Shown one piece after another: positions 57,197 to 63,689 of a DNA stretch of 64,000 nt. Each line of letters begins with the position of its first letter. Position 1 is the first letter of the stretch. The DNA is from Rhodocaloribacter litoris. Its GTDB lineage: Bacteria > Bacteroidota > Rhodothermia > Rhodothermales > ISCAR-4553. The stretch spans positions 491,744-555,743 of the forward strand of contig NZ_CP076718.1 of NCBI RefSeq assembly GCF_011682235.2. Reading direction: 5' to 3'. The translations under genes and the position numbers were made by a program. Under the pieces are notes generated by a model. It saw only the letters and a program-made list of their open reading frames with translations. It ran no database searches and was not told the DNA's origin.

Positions 57197-57264
57197 GGCG
57201 ACAGGGGTTCAGGTAGTGTGACGTACACCGTGCGTACTTGTGTACGTCATTATGTCGAGCCGGT

Positions 57265-58053
57265 TCAGGCCGGGCGCAGGTAGAAGACCACCTTGCCGAT
57301 GACCTCGCACGTGCAGGTCATGCCGGTGACCTCGGAGCGGTACGTGTTCGGCGTGTCGGCCTCGGGCAGGGGGCGGAGCATCTCGCTCCGGTAGGCCGGG
57401 TTGACGGGGATGATCTCGAGCACGCCGCCGCCGAAGCGCTGCACCTTCTTCACCAGCGCCAGGTCGTCGAGGCGCAGCACGTAGATGCCGGCGTCGCTGA
57501 CGGCCTGCACGGGCTCGTAGACCACCGTGTCGTTGGCGCGGATCTCCGGCTCCATCGAGTCGCCGACGACCTTGATGGAGCGGAGGCGGTCGGGGTCGGT
57601 GTTGGTCAGGCGGGCGATCTCGTCGCGGGAGAAGGCGTCATAGAGCGCCGGATCGCTGGCGTCGTTGTCGTAGCCGTGCCCGGCCGAGGCGTGCCCGACG
57701 CGAGGGATGAGCACGATGCGGCTCGGGTCGAACCCGGGCCGGGCGCCGTCGCGCTCCACCGGCGGGCGCCGGCCTTCGGAGGGCGGGACGAGGGCATCCC
57801 GTTCGACACCGCCTTCCAGCCCCAGGTCGCTCCACGAGAGGCCCAGGATCTCCACGAGCACCGGCAGATATTTGGTGCCCGGCAGCTTCTCGCCGCGCGT
57901 CCAGTTGCTGACGGTGCTCTGGCCGGGCCGCGAGCCGATGCGCGCCTCGATGGCCTCGGCGAGCGCCTCCTGCGTCAGCCCCAGCCGCGTCATGGCCTCC
58001 CCCACCCGGCGGACGAACAACTCCGGGTCGATCACTTTTTTGACACGCGGCAT
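57265..58053 (-). CDS. CI/LexA-like phage repressor (S24 self-cleaving)
   Basis: A 262-residue repressor. The N-terminal XRE helix-turn-helix covers residues 15-75 (GLTQEALAEAIEARIG, STVSNWTRGEKLPGTKYLPV). A linker carries VGHASAGHGY, with an Ala-Gly that could be the cleavage bond. The C-terminal S24 domain has the serine in IKVVGDSMEPEIRANDTVVY and the lysine in LALVKKVQRFGGG. It probably keeps the element dormant and is cleaved after RecA activation. It is divergent from the Cro-like gene. Confidence 0.93.
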   Translation of the reverse strand: MPRVKKVIDPELFVRRVGEAMTRLGLTQEALAEAIEARIGSRPGQSTVSNWTRGEKLPGTKYLPVLVEILGLSWSDLGLEGGVERDALVPPSEGRRPPVERDGARPGFDPSRIVLIPRVGHASAGHGYDNDASDPALYDAFSRDEIARLTNTDPDRLRSIKVVGDSMEPEIRANDTVVYEPVQAVSDAGIYVLRLDDLALVKKVQRFGGGVLEIIPVNPAYRSEMLRPLPEADTPNTYRSEVTGMTCTCEVIGKVVFYLRPA

Positions 58054-58166
58054 ATGTGCAAGTATTGTTTAGTGATAAAAAGAGATTTATATTGAGGTCA
58101 AAGAAAGGCCTCTACGGTGTAATATACGCTGTGAGGTGATCGGTAACAATATGTGCGGTGATAATT
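58054..58166. promoter_or_regulatory. Divergent operator/promoter region between repressor and Cro-like gene
   Basis: A strongly AT-rich 113 bp between two divergent regulators. GTGATAA occurs at 58072-58078 and 58158-58164, and AGGTGAT at 58134-58140. GAGG and CCTC around 58094-58112 form a spaced inverted repeat. These are candidate operators. The same GTGATAA motif reappears in the AT-rich region at 63630-63685. Confidence 0.6.
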
Positions 58167-58421
58167 ATGATCGCCAATCGCAAACCCTGCTGGATGGACG
58201 GCACGCTCGTCCCCTTCGACGAGTACCTGCGGCGCGTCGAGGCGGCCCGCGCACGGGCCGAGGCGCTGTGCCTGACGCGCACCTGGATCGCCGCGCAGAT
58301 CGGCCGCAGCCGGGGCCACACCACGCGCGTGCTCGCCGGCCGGGATCGCGGCGTCGAGACGCTGCTGCGCATCGAGGCGCTGCTGCGCCGCGTCGAGGCC
58401 GGGGAGGTGGCCCCGCGATGA
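58167..58421 (+). CDS. Cro-like DNA-binding protein
   Basis: An 84-residue protein from MIANRKPCWMDGTLVPFDEY; a GTG three codons earlier is an alternative. The second half, LTRTWIAAQIGRSRGHTTRV followed by LAGRDRGVETLLRIEALLRR, reads as a helix-turn-helix of the Cro/C1 kind. Position opposite the CI-like repressor supports a Cro-type role in the switch. It overlaps the next gene by ATGA. Confidence 0.7.
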   Translation: MIANRKPCWMDGTLVPFDEYLRRVEAARARAEALCLTRTWIAAQIGRSRGHTTRVLAGRDRGVETLLRIEALLRRVEAGEVAPR

Positions 58422-59458
58422 GCATCCTCCGCGCCCCGACACGCCCCCACGGCTTCGCGGTCATCGACCGCCGCACGCTGGCCGACGAGCGCCTCTCCTG
58501 GGCCGCACGGGGCCTGCTCGCCTACCTGCTCTCGCTCCCCGACGACTGGCAGGTGCGCCCCGGACACCTGGCCGGCCGCGCCCCCTGCTCGGACTACCGA
58601 CTCCGCCAGGCCCTGGCCGAACTCCAGGCCTGCGGCTACGCCCGCGTCCAGCGCCGGCGCCGCCGCGACGGCAAACTCGCCGGCAGCACCTGGCTCATCG
58701 CCGAACGCCCCGACCTGCTCGCGCCGGATGAGGACGGGCCAGACGAAGCCGAACCGGATGAGGCCGAACCGGATGAGGCCGAACCGGACGACACGCCCGC
58801 TCCGGCGAAGCCGTATCGCCATATTCGCCTCGTGGCACCGCACGCCGCGAAGAAAACGCCGTTTCCGGGCGATACGACCACATCGCGATATACCGGGAAC
58901 CGGCGATCACCGGGACCCGGTGTTTCCCGAGACTCGGCCCATTCGCCCCCCTTACCAAGCATAGAAGAACAACCAAGTATTAAAACAGCAGCAACATGGC
59001 CTAAGGGCCGCGTGACGCGGCCTGATCGTTCGGCCTGCGGCGACGGCATCCACCGGCCGGGGGCCCTGCTTCCGGTGCCGGACACCCCGCCGGATCATGC
59101 TGCTGCTGCTCTGGAAAAGAAAAACCTGCTGTTTCTGCTGACGAGCCGCGGCGTGGATGCGCCCGTGGCACGGCGGCTCGTCGAGCGCTTCCCGGCGGAA
59201 CGCATCCGGCGGCAGGTGGCGAGCTTCGACCGTGAACGCCCCGCCTCGGTGGGCTGGCTCGTGAAGGCCATCGAGCACGACTACGCGCCCCGCACCACCG
59301 GGGCCGCGGAGCCGGAACTGCTCACCTACCAGCAGATGCTCCGCTGGTGCGAGGCGAACGGCGGGCTGCACCGCACCGCCGAGTTCGAGGTCGTCCGCCG
59401 GCCCGACGGCACCACCCGCTTCAAACTGGCCGCGTCACGCGGCCCTTCGGCCCCATGA
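58418..59458 (+). CDS. Phage replication-type helix-turn-helix protein with palindrome insertions
   Basis: A 346-residue protein. Residues 10-105 resemble the winged-helix N-terminus of phage replisome organisers (SWAARGLLAYLLSLPDDWQV, RLRQALAELQACGYARVQRR). Residues 105-130 are three copies of a 15-bp repeat giving DEAEP. The C-terminal part is helical (LEKKNLLFLLTSRGVDAPVA). Two copies of the GGCCGCGT-type palindrome lie in the frame: one encodes PKGRVTRPDRSA at about residue 195, the other the end of the protein. The stop overlaps the next start. Confidence 0.7.
   Translation: MSILRAPTRPHGFAVIDRRTLADERLSWAARGLLAYLLSLPDDWQVRPGHLAGRAPCSDYRLRQALAELQACGYARVQRRRRRDGKLAGSTWLIAERPDLLAPDEDGPDEAEPDEAEPDEAEPDDTPAPAKPYRHIRLVAPHAAKKTPFPGDTTTSRYTGNRRSPGPGVSRDSAHSPPLPSIEEQPSIKTAATWPKGRVTRPDRSACGDGIHRPGALLPVPDTPPDHAAAALEKKNLLFLLTSRGVDAPVARRLVERFPAERIRRQVASFDRERPASVGWLVKAIEHDYAPRTTGAAEPELLTYQQMLRWCEANGGLHRTAEFEVVRRPDGTTRFKLAASRGPSAP
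59006..59022 (+). repeat. Palindromic element copy 1
   Basis: GGCCGCGTGACGCGGCC, followed by TGATCGTTCGGC (59023-59034). Read on the minus strand this is the same composite as copy 5. It lies in frame inside the replication-type gene and encodes GRVTRPDRS. Confidence 0.85.
59428..59444 (+). repeat. Palindromic element copy 2
   Basis: GGCCGCGTCACGCGGCC followed by CTTCGGCC. It encodes the last codons of the replication-type gene, 11 bp before the excisionase-like start. Confidence 0.85.
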
Positions 59459-59757
59459 ACCACCCGACGCACACCCCCGCACCGCTCGACGATCTCGCGG
59501 CGCTCCGGGCGCACCTGGCCGACCTGGCCGCCCGGCAGGCCCGCATCGAAGACCTGCTCGTCCGCCTCTCGGCCGGCAAGCACCTGGAGCTGCTCACGAC
59601 CGAGGACGTCCGCCGCATCCTCGGCATCGGCCGCACGAAGCTGAACGAGCTGATCGCCTCGGGGGAGCTGCCCATGTGGAAGCTGGGCGGCGAGCGCCGC
59701 ATCACGCGGGCCGGGCTGGAGGCCTACATCCGGGCGCAGGCGCGGGGAGGGCGATGA
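59455..59757 (+). CDS. Excisionase-like helix-turn-helix protein
   Basis: A 100-residue protein. Residues 10-45 are a helical coiled-coil segment; residues 48-95 form an HTH_17/MerR-like excisionase fold (LLTTEDVRRILGIGRTKLNE, LIASGELPMWKLGGERRITR, AGLEAYIRAQA). It probably binds element DNA in excision or regulation. Its start and stop overlap its neighbours by ATGA, so the whole run from the Cro-like gene to the 60706 gene is one coupled operon. Confidence 0.85.
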   Translation: MNHPTHTPAPLDDLAALRAHLADLAARQARIEDLLVRLSAGKHLELLTTEDVRRILGIGRTKLNELIASGELPMWKLGGERRITRAGLEAYIRAQARGGR

Positions 59758-60350
59758 CCGTGCGCCGCCGCTTCCCCCATAACGCCCTGCTCGACACCAC
59801 GCCGGACGGACTGGCCCTCATTCGTCGCTGCGAGCGCTTCGCCGGGCGCTGGTACCGCTGCCCCGCCGGCGTCTGGACGATCGGCTACGGCACCACCGAG
59901 CACCTGCTGCCGGGCATCCACCGGCAGACGCTCCCCGGCCCCATCACGAAGGCCGACGCCGAACGCCTCCTCCGCCGCAGCCTCATCCAGGTCTTCGAGC
60001 CCGCCGTCGAGCGCCTCGTCCGCGCAGACCTCACGGCCAACCAGTTCTCCGCGCTCGTCTCGTTCGTCTACAACGTCGGCGTGCCCCGCTTCGCCCGCTC
60101 GACGCTCCTGCGCAAGCTCAACCGCGGCGACTACGAAGGGGCCGCCGCCGAGTTCGAGCGGTGGGTCTACGCCGGCGGGCAGCGCCTGCGGGGCCTCGTG
60201 CACCGCCGCCGCGCCGAGCGCACGCTCTTCGAGACGCCCGACGACCCGCCGGGCGCGCTCCGCCTCACCGGCCTCGACCCGCTCCCGCCCGTCCGTGTCG
60301 AGCCCTCGCCTTCGGCTCTGAACCGCCCCCTCAACCCGCGCCTGCCCTGA
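59754..60350 (+). CDS. GH24 phage lysozyme (endolysin)
   Basis: A 198-residue lysozyme. The catalytic triad pattern is visible: Glu in ALIRRCERFAGRWYRCPAG, then Cys nine residues on and Thr in GVWTIGYGTTEH, the E-8-C-5-T variant of the T4/P21 family. The conserved QFSALVSFVYNVG appears near residue 97. No signal or SAR helix is seen at the N-terminus, so release needs a holin. It lies directly after the excisionase-like gene and is followed by membrane/coiled-coil proteins. Confidence 0.92.
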   Translation: MTVRRRFPHNALLDTTPDGLALIRRCERFAGRWYRCPAGVWTIGYGTTEHLLPGIHRQTLPGPITKADAERLLRRSLIQVFEPAVERLVRADLTANQFSALVSFVYNVGVPRFARSTLLRKLNRGDYEGAAAEFERWVYAGGQRLRGLVHRRRAERTLFETPDDPPGALRLTGLDPLPPVRVEPSPSALNRPLNPRLP

Positions 60351-60709
60351 TGGATCTCCTGCCCGGCATCGACCTCGCCAGCGTGCTCGTCGGGGCCGTC
60401 AGCGGCCTCGTGGGGGCGGTGCTGACGTTTCTGGCCACGCGGCGGCAGCACGAGGTGTCCGAGCGCTCGGTCTACATCGCCGCCGTGGAGGGGCTGACGG
60501 CGTCGCTGCGGGCGGAGATCGAGCGGGTCAACGAGGCCCGGCGCGAGCTGAAGGAGCGGATCGCGGCGCTGGAGGCGCGCATCGCGGAGCTGGAGGCGCG
60601 GGAGCGGGCGCTGCAGGCCCGCATCGACGAGCTGGAGCGGGAGCGCGACCGCCTCCGCGACGACCTCCGCCGACCCATCAACGGCAACCCGCCGGAGGAA
60701 TCGCCATGA
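60350..60709 (+). CDS. Small membrane protein with coiled coil, holin/spanin candidate
   Basis: A 119-residue protein from MDLLPGIDLASVLVGAVSGL. Residues 8-30 form one membrane helix; residues 45-110 are a very regular coiled coil (LKERIAALEARIAELEARER and following heptads). Its position right after the endolysin suggests a lysis accessory such as a holin or inner-membrane spanin. Overlapping ATGA codons link it to both neighbours. I cannot assign a family. Confidence 0.65.
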   Translation: MDLLPGIDLASVLVGAVSGLVGAVLTFLATRRQHEVSERSVYIAAVEGLTASLRAEIERVNEARRELKERIAALEARIAELEARERALQARIDELERERDRLRDDLRRPINGNPPEESP

Positions 60710-61407
60710 CGTGCCTGCTCGGTATCGCCTTCAGCCGAAGGGCCGCAAGGGCCGTGTTACACGGCCCCAAGTGGCTGCTCGCGCTGTTCGTGCTCGCGGC
60801 CGTGGCGTGGCTCGGGCGGACGTGCTCGCGGCCCTCTGCCCCGCCGCCGGCCACGCCGTCCGGGCGGGTCGAGGCCCCGGCGCCGCTCCTGCCGCGGGCG
60901 GACGCCGTCACGGTGGCCCGGCGCATGGACACCGCGACCGTTGCCACGGAGCGCATTGCCGTCCAGGGTGGCCGCCGGTACGCCGCCACGGTGACGGTCG
61001 AAGCCGAAGGCGCCGGTGTCGTGCTCGGCCTCCGCCGCGTCGATCCGGGCTGGTTCGCCGAGTTTCGCCTCGAGCGCCCCGACCGCGTCGCCGTCGACCT
61101 GCTGCCCGGCTACGAGGCTGACGTGATGACGGTGGCGCAGCGCCTGCCGGTCTTCGACGTCGAGGCGGCCCCGCAGGTGGGCGTCGGCCTCGGGCCGGAA
61201 GGCATCGCGGGCGTGGCGGCGCTGACCCTCGTGCGCGCGTGGGGTGTCCACCTCGGCGGCTTCGTCGGCATCGGGCGACGTGCCGAAGGGCCGCGTGTGT
61301 CCGTCGGCGGCTACGCCTCGGTGCGCCCGCGCCCGGCCTTCTCCGTCGGCCTCGGCGTCGATGCGCTCACGCGCCGGCCGCTCGTCACCTTCATGCTCAA
61401 CCTGTAA
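60706..61407 (+). CDS. Unknown membrane-anchored protein of the lysis region
   Basis: A 233-residue protein. Residues 22-40 (PKWLLALFVLAAVAWLG) form a single membrane helix, then a proline-rich stretch (SRPSAPPPATPSG), then a beta-rich domain to the C-terminus (VSVGGYASVRPRPAFSVGLG). I do not recognise the fold. One palindrome copy (60750-60766) encodes part of the N-terminus, and half of another lies near 61280. The arrangement resembles an outer spanin or virion-tail accessory but this is a guess. Confidence 0.6.
   Translation: MTCLLGIAFSRRAARAVLHGPKWLLALFVLAAVAWLGRTCSRPSAPPPATPSGRVEAPAPLLPRADAVTVARRMDTATVATERIAVQGGRRYAATVTVEAEGAGVVLGLRRVDPGWFAEFRLERPDRVAVDLLPGYEADVMTVAQRLPVFDVEAAPQVGVGLGPEGIAGVAALTLVRAWGVHLGGFVGIGRRAEGPRVSVGGYASVRPRPAFSVGLGVDALTRRPLVTFMLNL
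60750..60766 (+). repeat. Palindromic element copy 3
   Basis: GGCCGTGTTACACGGCC. Relative to copy 1 both arms have changed together (GCG/CGC to GTG/CAC), keeping the stem intact. It is in frame in the 60706 gene. Confidence 0.85.
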
Positions 61408-61414
61408 CCCGGTC

Positions 61415-61606
61415 ATGGTCACCATCACCATCCACATCCACCTGCACGGCCTCGACGGCGTCGTCGAGGTCATCCCTGCCGAGCCGGAGCCTTCCCCTCC
61501 GGCCCAGACCGCCCACGGCGACGGCGCGAGCCATGTGCCCCCCGAGCCGCCTTCCGAAACCCGTCCCTACCGCTACCCCGATGGCACGAACCCGCCCCCC
61601 CGCTGA
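61415..61606 (+). CDS. Small unknown protein
   Basis: A 63-residue protein: MVTITIHIHLHGLDGVVEVI, then a proline-rich tail ending in TNPPPR. The N-terminal segment alternates Ile/His as in a beta strand. It starts 8 bp after the previous stop and overlaps the next gene by 26 bp. I do not recognise it; it is retained because of spacing and a regular start. Confidence 0.5.
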   Translation: MVTITIHIHLHGLDGVVEVIPAEPEPSPPAQTAHGDGASHVPPEPPSETRPYRYPDGTNPPPR

Positions 61607-61880
61607 CACATGGCCGAACGATCGTTCGGCCATCACCACCGGCACGCACACCATCCGCGACCACATCGCCGTGCTGGAGGCGTGGCTGCACGCCCTCGAC
61701 CCGGACGCGCTCGCCGCCGTGCGCCAGGTCGTCACCCCCGACACCCCGGCGGATGCATGCATCGACTACGCCTTCCGCCTCGAAGCGGCGATCCGTATGG
61801 GCCGCGCCACGCGGCCTCTGCGCCCGGTGCGGGGCGGCGACCCCGAGGACAACCCGCACGACGACCCGCCGGCTCGCTGA
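61581..61880 (+). CDS. Small unknown protein containing two palindromes
   Basis: A 99-residue protein from MARTRPPADTWPNDRSAITT. The middle part (IRDHIAVLEAWLHALDPDAL, AAVRQVVTPDTPADACIDYA) is helical. The N-terminal WPNDRSA is encoded by the perfect palindrome at 61611-61632 and MGRATRPLRP by copy 4 at 61800-61816. It overlaps the preceding frame. Confidence 0.55.
   Translation: MARTRPPADTWPNDRSAITTGTHTIRDHIAVLEAWLHALDPDALAAVRQVVTPDTPADACIDYAFRLEAAIRMGRATRPLRPVRGGDPEDNPHDDPPAR
61611..61632 (+). repeat. 22-bp perfect palindrome
   Basis: The stretch is exactly self-complementary; its half is TGGCCGAACGA. The sequence CCGAACGATC is shared with the arm next to copies 1 and 5, so it may be a second part of the same repeat family folded on itself. 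It lies in frame in the 61581 gene. Confidence 0.85.
61800..61816 (+). repeat. Palindromic element copy 4
   Basis: GGCCGCGCCACGCGGCC. The 7-bp arms equal copy 1; only the central triplet differs (CCA). It is in frame and encodes GRATRP. Confidence 0.8.
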
Positions 61881-61891
61881 TCGGCAGGGCT

Positions 61892-62077
61892 TCAAAGGCG
61901 GCAGGGGCCAGCGCGGGCGACAGCCCGGCGCGCCGCGCCGCCCTCGGCGATACACATCAGCCCGGCACCCGCGCCGCAGGCGCTGGCGGCCCCCGGAGAG
62001 CCGTCAGGCGTGGGGCCAGGCCAAACAGCCGAACGATCAGGCCGTGTCACGCGGCCCTTCGGCGCCGTGTCCATCAC
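61892..62077 (-). CDS. Doubtful small frame coupled to the coiled-coil gene
   Basis: A 61-residue frame starting on the stop of the next minus-strand gene (ATGA at 62074-62077). It encodes PKGRVTRPDRSA from palindrome copy 5 near its N-terminus, then Gly/Ala-rich residues of no known family. Overlap coupling supports it; composition does not. Confidence 0.25.
   Translation of the reverse strand: MMDTAPKGRVTRPDRSAVWPGPTPDGSPGAASACGAGAGLMCIAEGGAARRAVARAGPCRL
62040..62056 (+). repeat. Palindromic element copy 5
   Basis: GGCCGTGTCACGCGGCC, preceded by GCCGAACGATCA and followed by CTTCGGC. With copy 1 it defines a composite of about 35 bp. One arm base is T here, giving a G-T/U wobble rather than a break. 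Confidence 0.85.
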
Positions 62078-62298
62078 CAGCCGCGTGCCCGGTGCGCCAC
62101 GTCCGACCGGACGCAGTGGAGGTCGTCCTTCAGATGGCGCAGCTCGCCTTCCAGCCGATCCACGCGCCGGTGCAGCCGCTCGGCCGCCTCGTCACGCCGC
62201 GAGAAACGCACCTCGCTCGTCTCCCGCATCGCCTCGACGAGCCCGCACAGGCGGTCGAGTTGCTCCTTCAGCGCCTCCAGGGTCAGGGTGTCGCTCAT
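62074..62298 (-). CDS. Small coiled-coil protein
   Basis: A 74-residue, highly charged helical protein: MSDTLTLEALKEQLDRLCGL, then RRDEAAERLHRRVDRLEGEL. It contains heptads throughout and no membrane segment. Unknown role; small dimeric proteins like this are frequent in phage early regions. Confidence 0.6.
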   Translation of the reverse strand: MSDTLTLEALKEQLDRLCGLVEAMRETSEVRFSRRDEAAERLHRRVDRLEGELRHLKDDLHCVRSDVAHRARGW

Positions 62299-62362
62299 GG
62301 TTTCCGAAGTGGATGTGGCGGCCCCCGATAAGCGTGATAGCGGCGCAGGGGGCCAGGCAGAG

Positions 62363-62379
62363 GCCGCGTCACGCGGCCC
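62363..62379 (+). repeat. Palindromic element copy 6
   Basis: GGCCGCGTCACGCGGCC, two bases from the stop codon of the Rad52-like gene, in the spacer before the coiled-coil gene. Position is that of a transcript-end hairpin, but no T-run follows. Confidence 0.85.
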
Positions 62380-62381
62380 AT

Positions 62382-62798
62382 TCAGTCTTCTTTCTCGTAG
62401 AGGTGCAACCCGAGGCCGAACTTCGCGCAGGCCCGCCGGAAGGCCATGCTCTCGGCGTTGCTCGACGGGTCGCCGTAGGCGTTCACGCTCAGCCGTTCCG
62501 TGCCGGTCGCCTCGCGGGAGAAGCTGCCCTCGGCGGCGTGGATCGTCACGCGCACCGTCACGAAGACGCGCTCGTCGCTCGTCGTGATGCCGGTGACGCG
62601 GCTCTCCCAGTGCCCCCGCGTGTAGTGGTCGAGGATCTTCTGCGTGCGGTACCAGGGGCAGAACGTCAGCACGGCGCCGCCCTGCTTCTTCTCGCGGAGG
62701 TGGCGGGCCGGGATGGGCCGGGCCAGATCCTTCAGGATGTCGGCCAGCGGGCGCGGGCCAGATTCAATGCCGGGGATCGTGTGATGCGTGGCTTCCAT
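62382..62798 (-). CDS. Rad52/DdrA-like single-strand annealing protein, small
   Basis: A 138-residue protein. The C-terminal segment GDPSSNAESMAFRRACAKFG followed by LGLHLYEKED matches the Rad52/Rad22/DdrA superfamily pattern (AxxxAFKRAAxKFGIGxxLY). The N-terminal part includes ILKDLARPIPARHLREKKQG and the middle WESRVTGITTSDERVFVTVR. It is at the short end for the family. Phage Rad52-like proteins anneal single strands in recombination and replication. Evidence is motif recognition only. Confidence 0.75.
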   Translation of the reverse strand: MEATHHTIPGIESGPRPLADILKDLARPIPARHLREKKQGGAVLTFCPWYRTQKILDHYTRGHWESRVTGITTSDERVFVTVRVTIHAAEGSFSREATGTERLSVNAYGDPSSNAESMAFRRACAKFGLGLHLYEKED

Positions 62799-62816
62799 GA
62801 TCGGTCAAGGATTGTG

Positions 62817-62845
62817 CCCGGCCCACCGACAGGCAGCGGGCCGGG
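62817..62845 (-). other. Intergenic hairpin, copy A
   Basis: CCCGGCCCAC and GCGGGCCGGG flank a 9-base loop (CGACAGGCA); nine of ten pairs match. It fills the spacer between two minus-strand genes, upstream of the Rad52-like start. Confidence 0.6.
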
Positions 62846-62856
62846 CCGGTGAGGAT

Positions 62857-63336
62857 TCAGGCAACGGCACGGTAGGCGAAAACCGGCTCCTGCACGACGG
62901 GCTGCGGCAGCGCCTCCAGGGCGTCCAGCGCCCGGCCGATACCCGTCAGCACGACGTTGCACCCCTTGAAGCGGTGGCCGCTGTCGGTCACCTGCAGCAC
63001 GAAGCACCGGACGTGCCCCGTCTCCAGCAGCGGGCGCAGCCAGCGGACGTGCTTCGGGCGGATGAAGCCGACCGGCACGCCGTGCCAGAGGGCCGCGATC
63101 CGATCGCCCTCACGGTGCAGGTCGAGAGGCTGGAAGGGCATACCGGCCTGGCGGATGGCGTCGAGCACGTCCTGATGGCGGCTCACGCCGTCGAGCTTCG
63201 AGGGCAGGGCGAAGGTGTGTCCGCCGCGGTCGAGGACGAAGGCGACGGCCTGAGCGGCTTTCGTTTCGGCGTCGAAGCGGCACCCGGCGGCACGGGTGTG
63301 GCGGATCCAGCGGTAGGCGGTTTCGATGAGATGCAT
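62857..63336 (-). CDS. Unknown phage-module protein
   Basis: A 159-residue soluble protein: MHLIETAYRWIRHTRAAGCR, ALPSKLDGVSRHQDVLDAIR, VGFIRPKHVRWLRPLLETGH. It has a mixed alpha/beta pattern with no motif I recognise. It is part of the minus-strand group with the Rad52-like gene. Spacers on both sides carry related hairpins. Confidence 0.65.
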   Translation of the reverse strand: MHLIETAYRWIRHTRAAGCRFDAETKAAQAVAFVLDRGGHTFALPSKLDGVSRHQDVLDAIRQAGMPFQPLDLHREGDRIAALWHGVPVGFIRPKHVRWLRPLLETGHVRCFVLQVTDSGHRFKGCNVVLTGIGRALDALEALPQPVVQEPVFAYRAVA

Positions 63337-63353
63337 GGGTCTGGCGGGATGCG

Positions 63354-63382
63354 CCCGGCCCGCCGAAAGACAGCGGGCCGGG
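63354..63382 (-). other. Intergenic hairpin, copy B
   Basis: CCCGGCCCGC and GCGGGCCGGG form a perfect 10-bp stem around CGAAAGACA. It lies between the 54-residue gene and the 62857 gene, in the same relative place as copy A. The two hairpins share stem and much of the flanks. Confidence 0.65.
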
Positions 63383-63393
63383 CTGATGAAGCC

Positions 63394-63558
63394 TCAAGCG
63401 GTGAGGGCGGTGACCAGGCGCTCGGCGTGGGCGATGGCCGCCCGGCGGGCACCGAAGAACCAGTGCCGACGCCTACCCTCAGGGGCGCGAAAGATGCGGA
63501 TTTCATAGACACCGCGGCGGAGGCGGTAGAGCGAGAAGGTGCGGGTTTGGAGGTACAT
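63394..63558 (-). CDS. Small basic protein
   Basis: A 54-residue frame from ATG at 63558 to TGA at 63394: MYLQTRTFSLYRLRRGVYEI, RIFRAPEGRRRHWFFGARRA, then AIAHAERLVTAL. It has a regular strand-strand-helix pattern and no low-complexity bias, and it shares the spacing style and flanking hairpin of the neighbouring genes. Function unknown. Confidence 0.6.
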   Translation of the reverse strand: MYLQTRTFSLYRLRRGVYEIRIFRAPEGRRRHWFFGARRAAIAHAERLVTALTA

Positions 63559-63599
63559 GGCTGCAAGGGTTTGGATGGATGAAAACGGGAAGGGGAACG

Positions 63600-63689
63600 G
63601 TGCTCACTGCTGGTATCAATGTAAGATAAATAGTGATAAATAGCAAGTTTTAAGGAAAATAAAAGTGATAATTTTGGTGATAACCACGC
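63600..63689. promoter_or_regulatory. AT-rich region with GTGATAA repeats
   Basis: In about 75 bp there are three GTGATAA motifs (63633-63639, 63665-63671 and 63677-63683), in a region much richer in A and T than its flanks. The same motif lies in the repressor/Cro-like control region. It probably drives the minus-strand group and may be bound by the same regulator. Confidence 0.5.
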
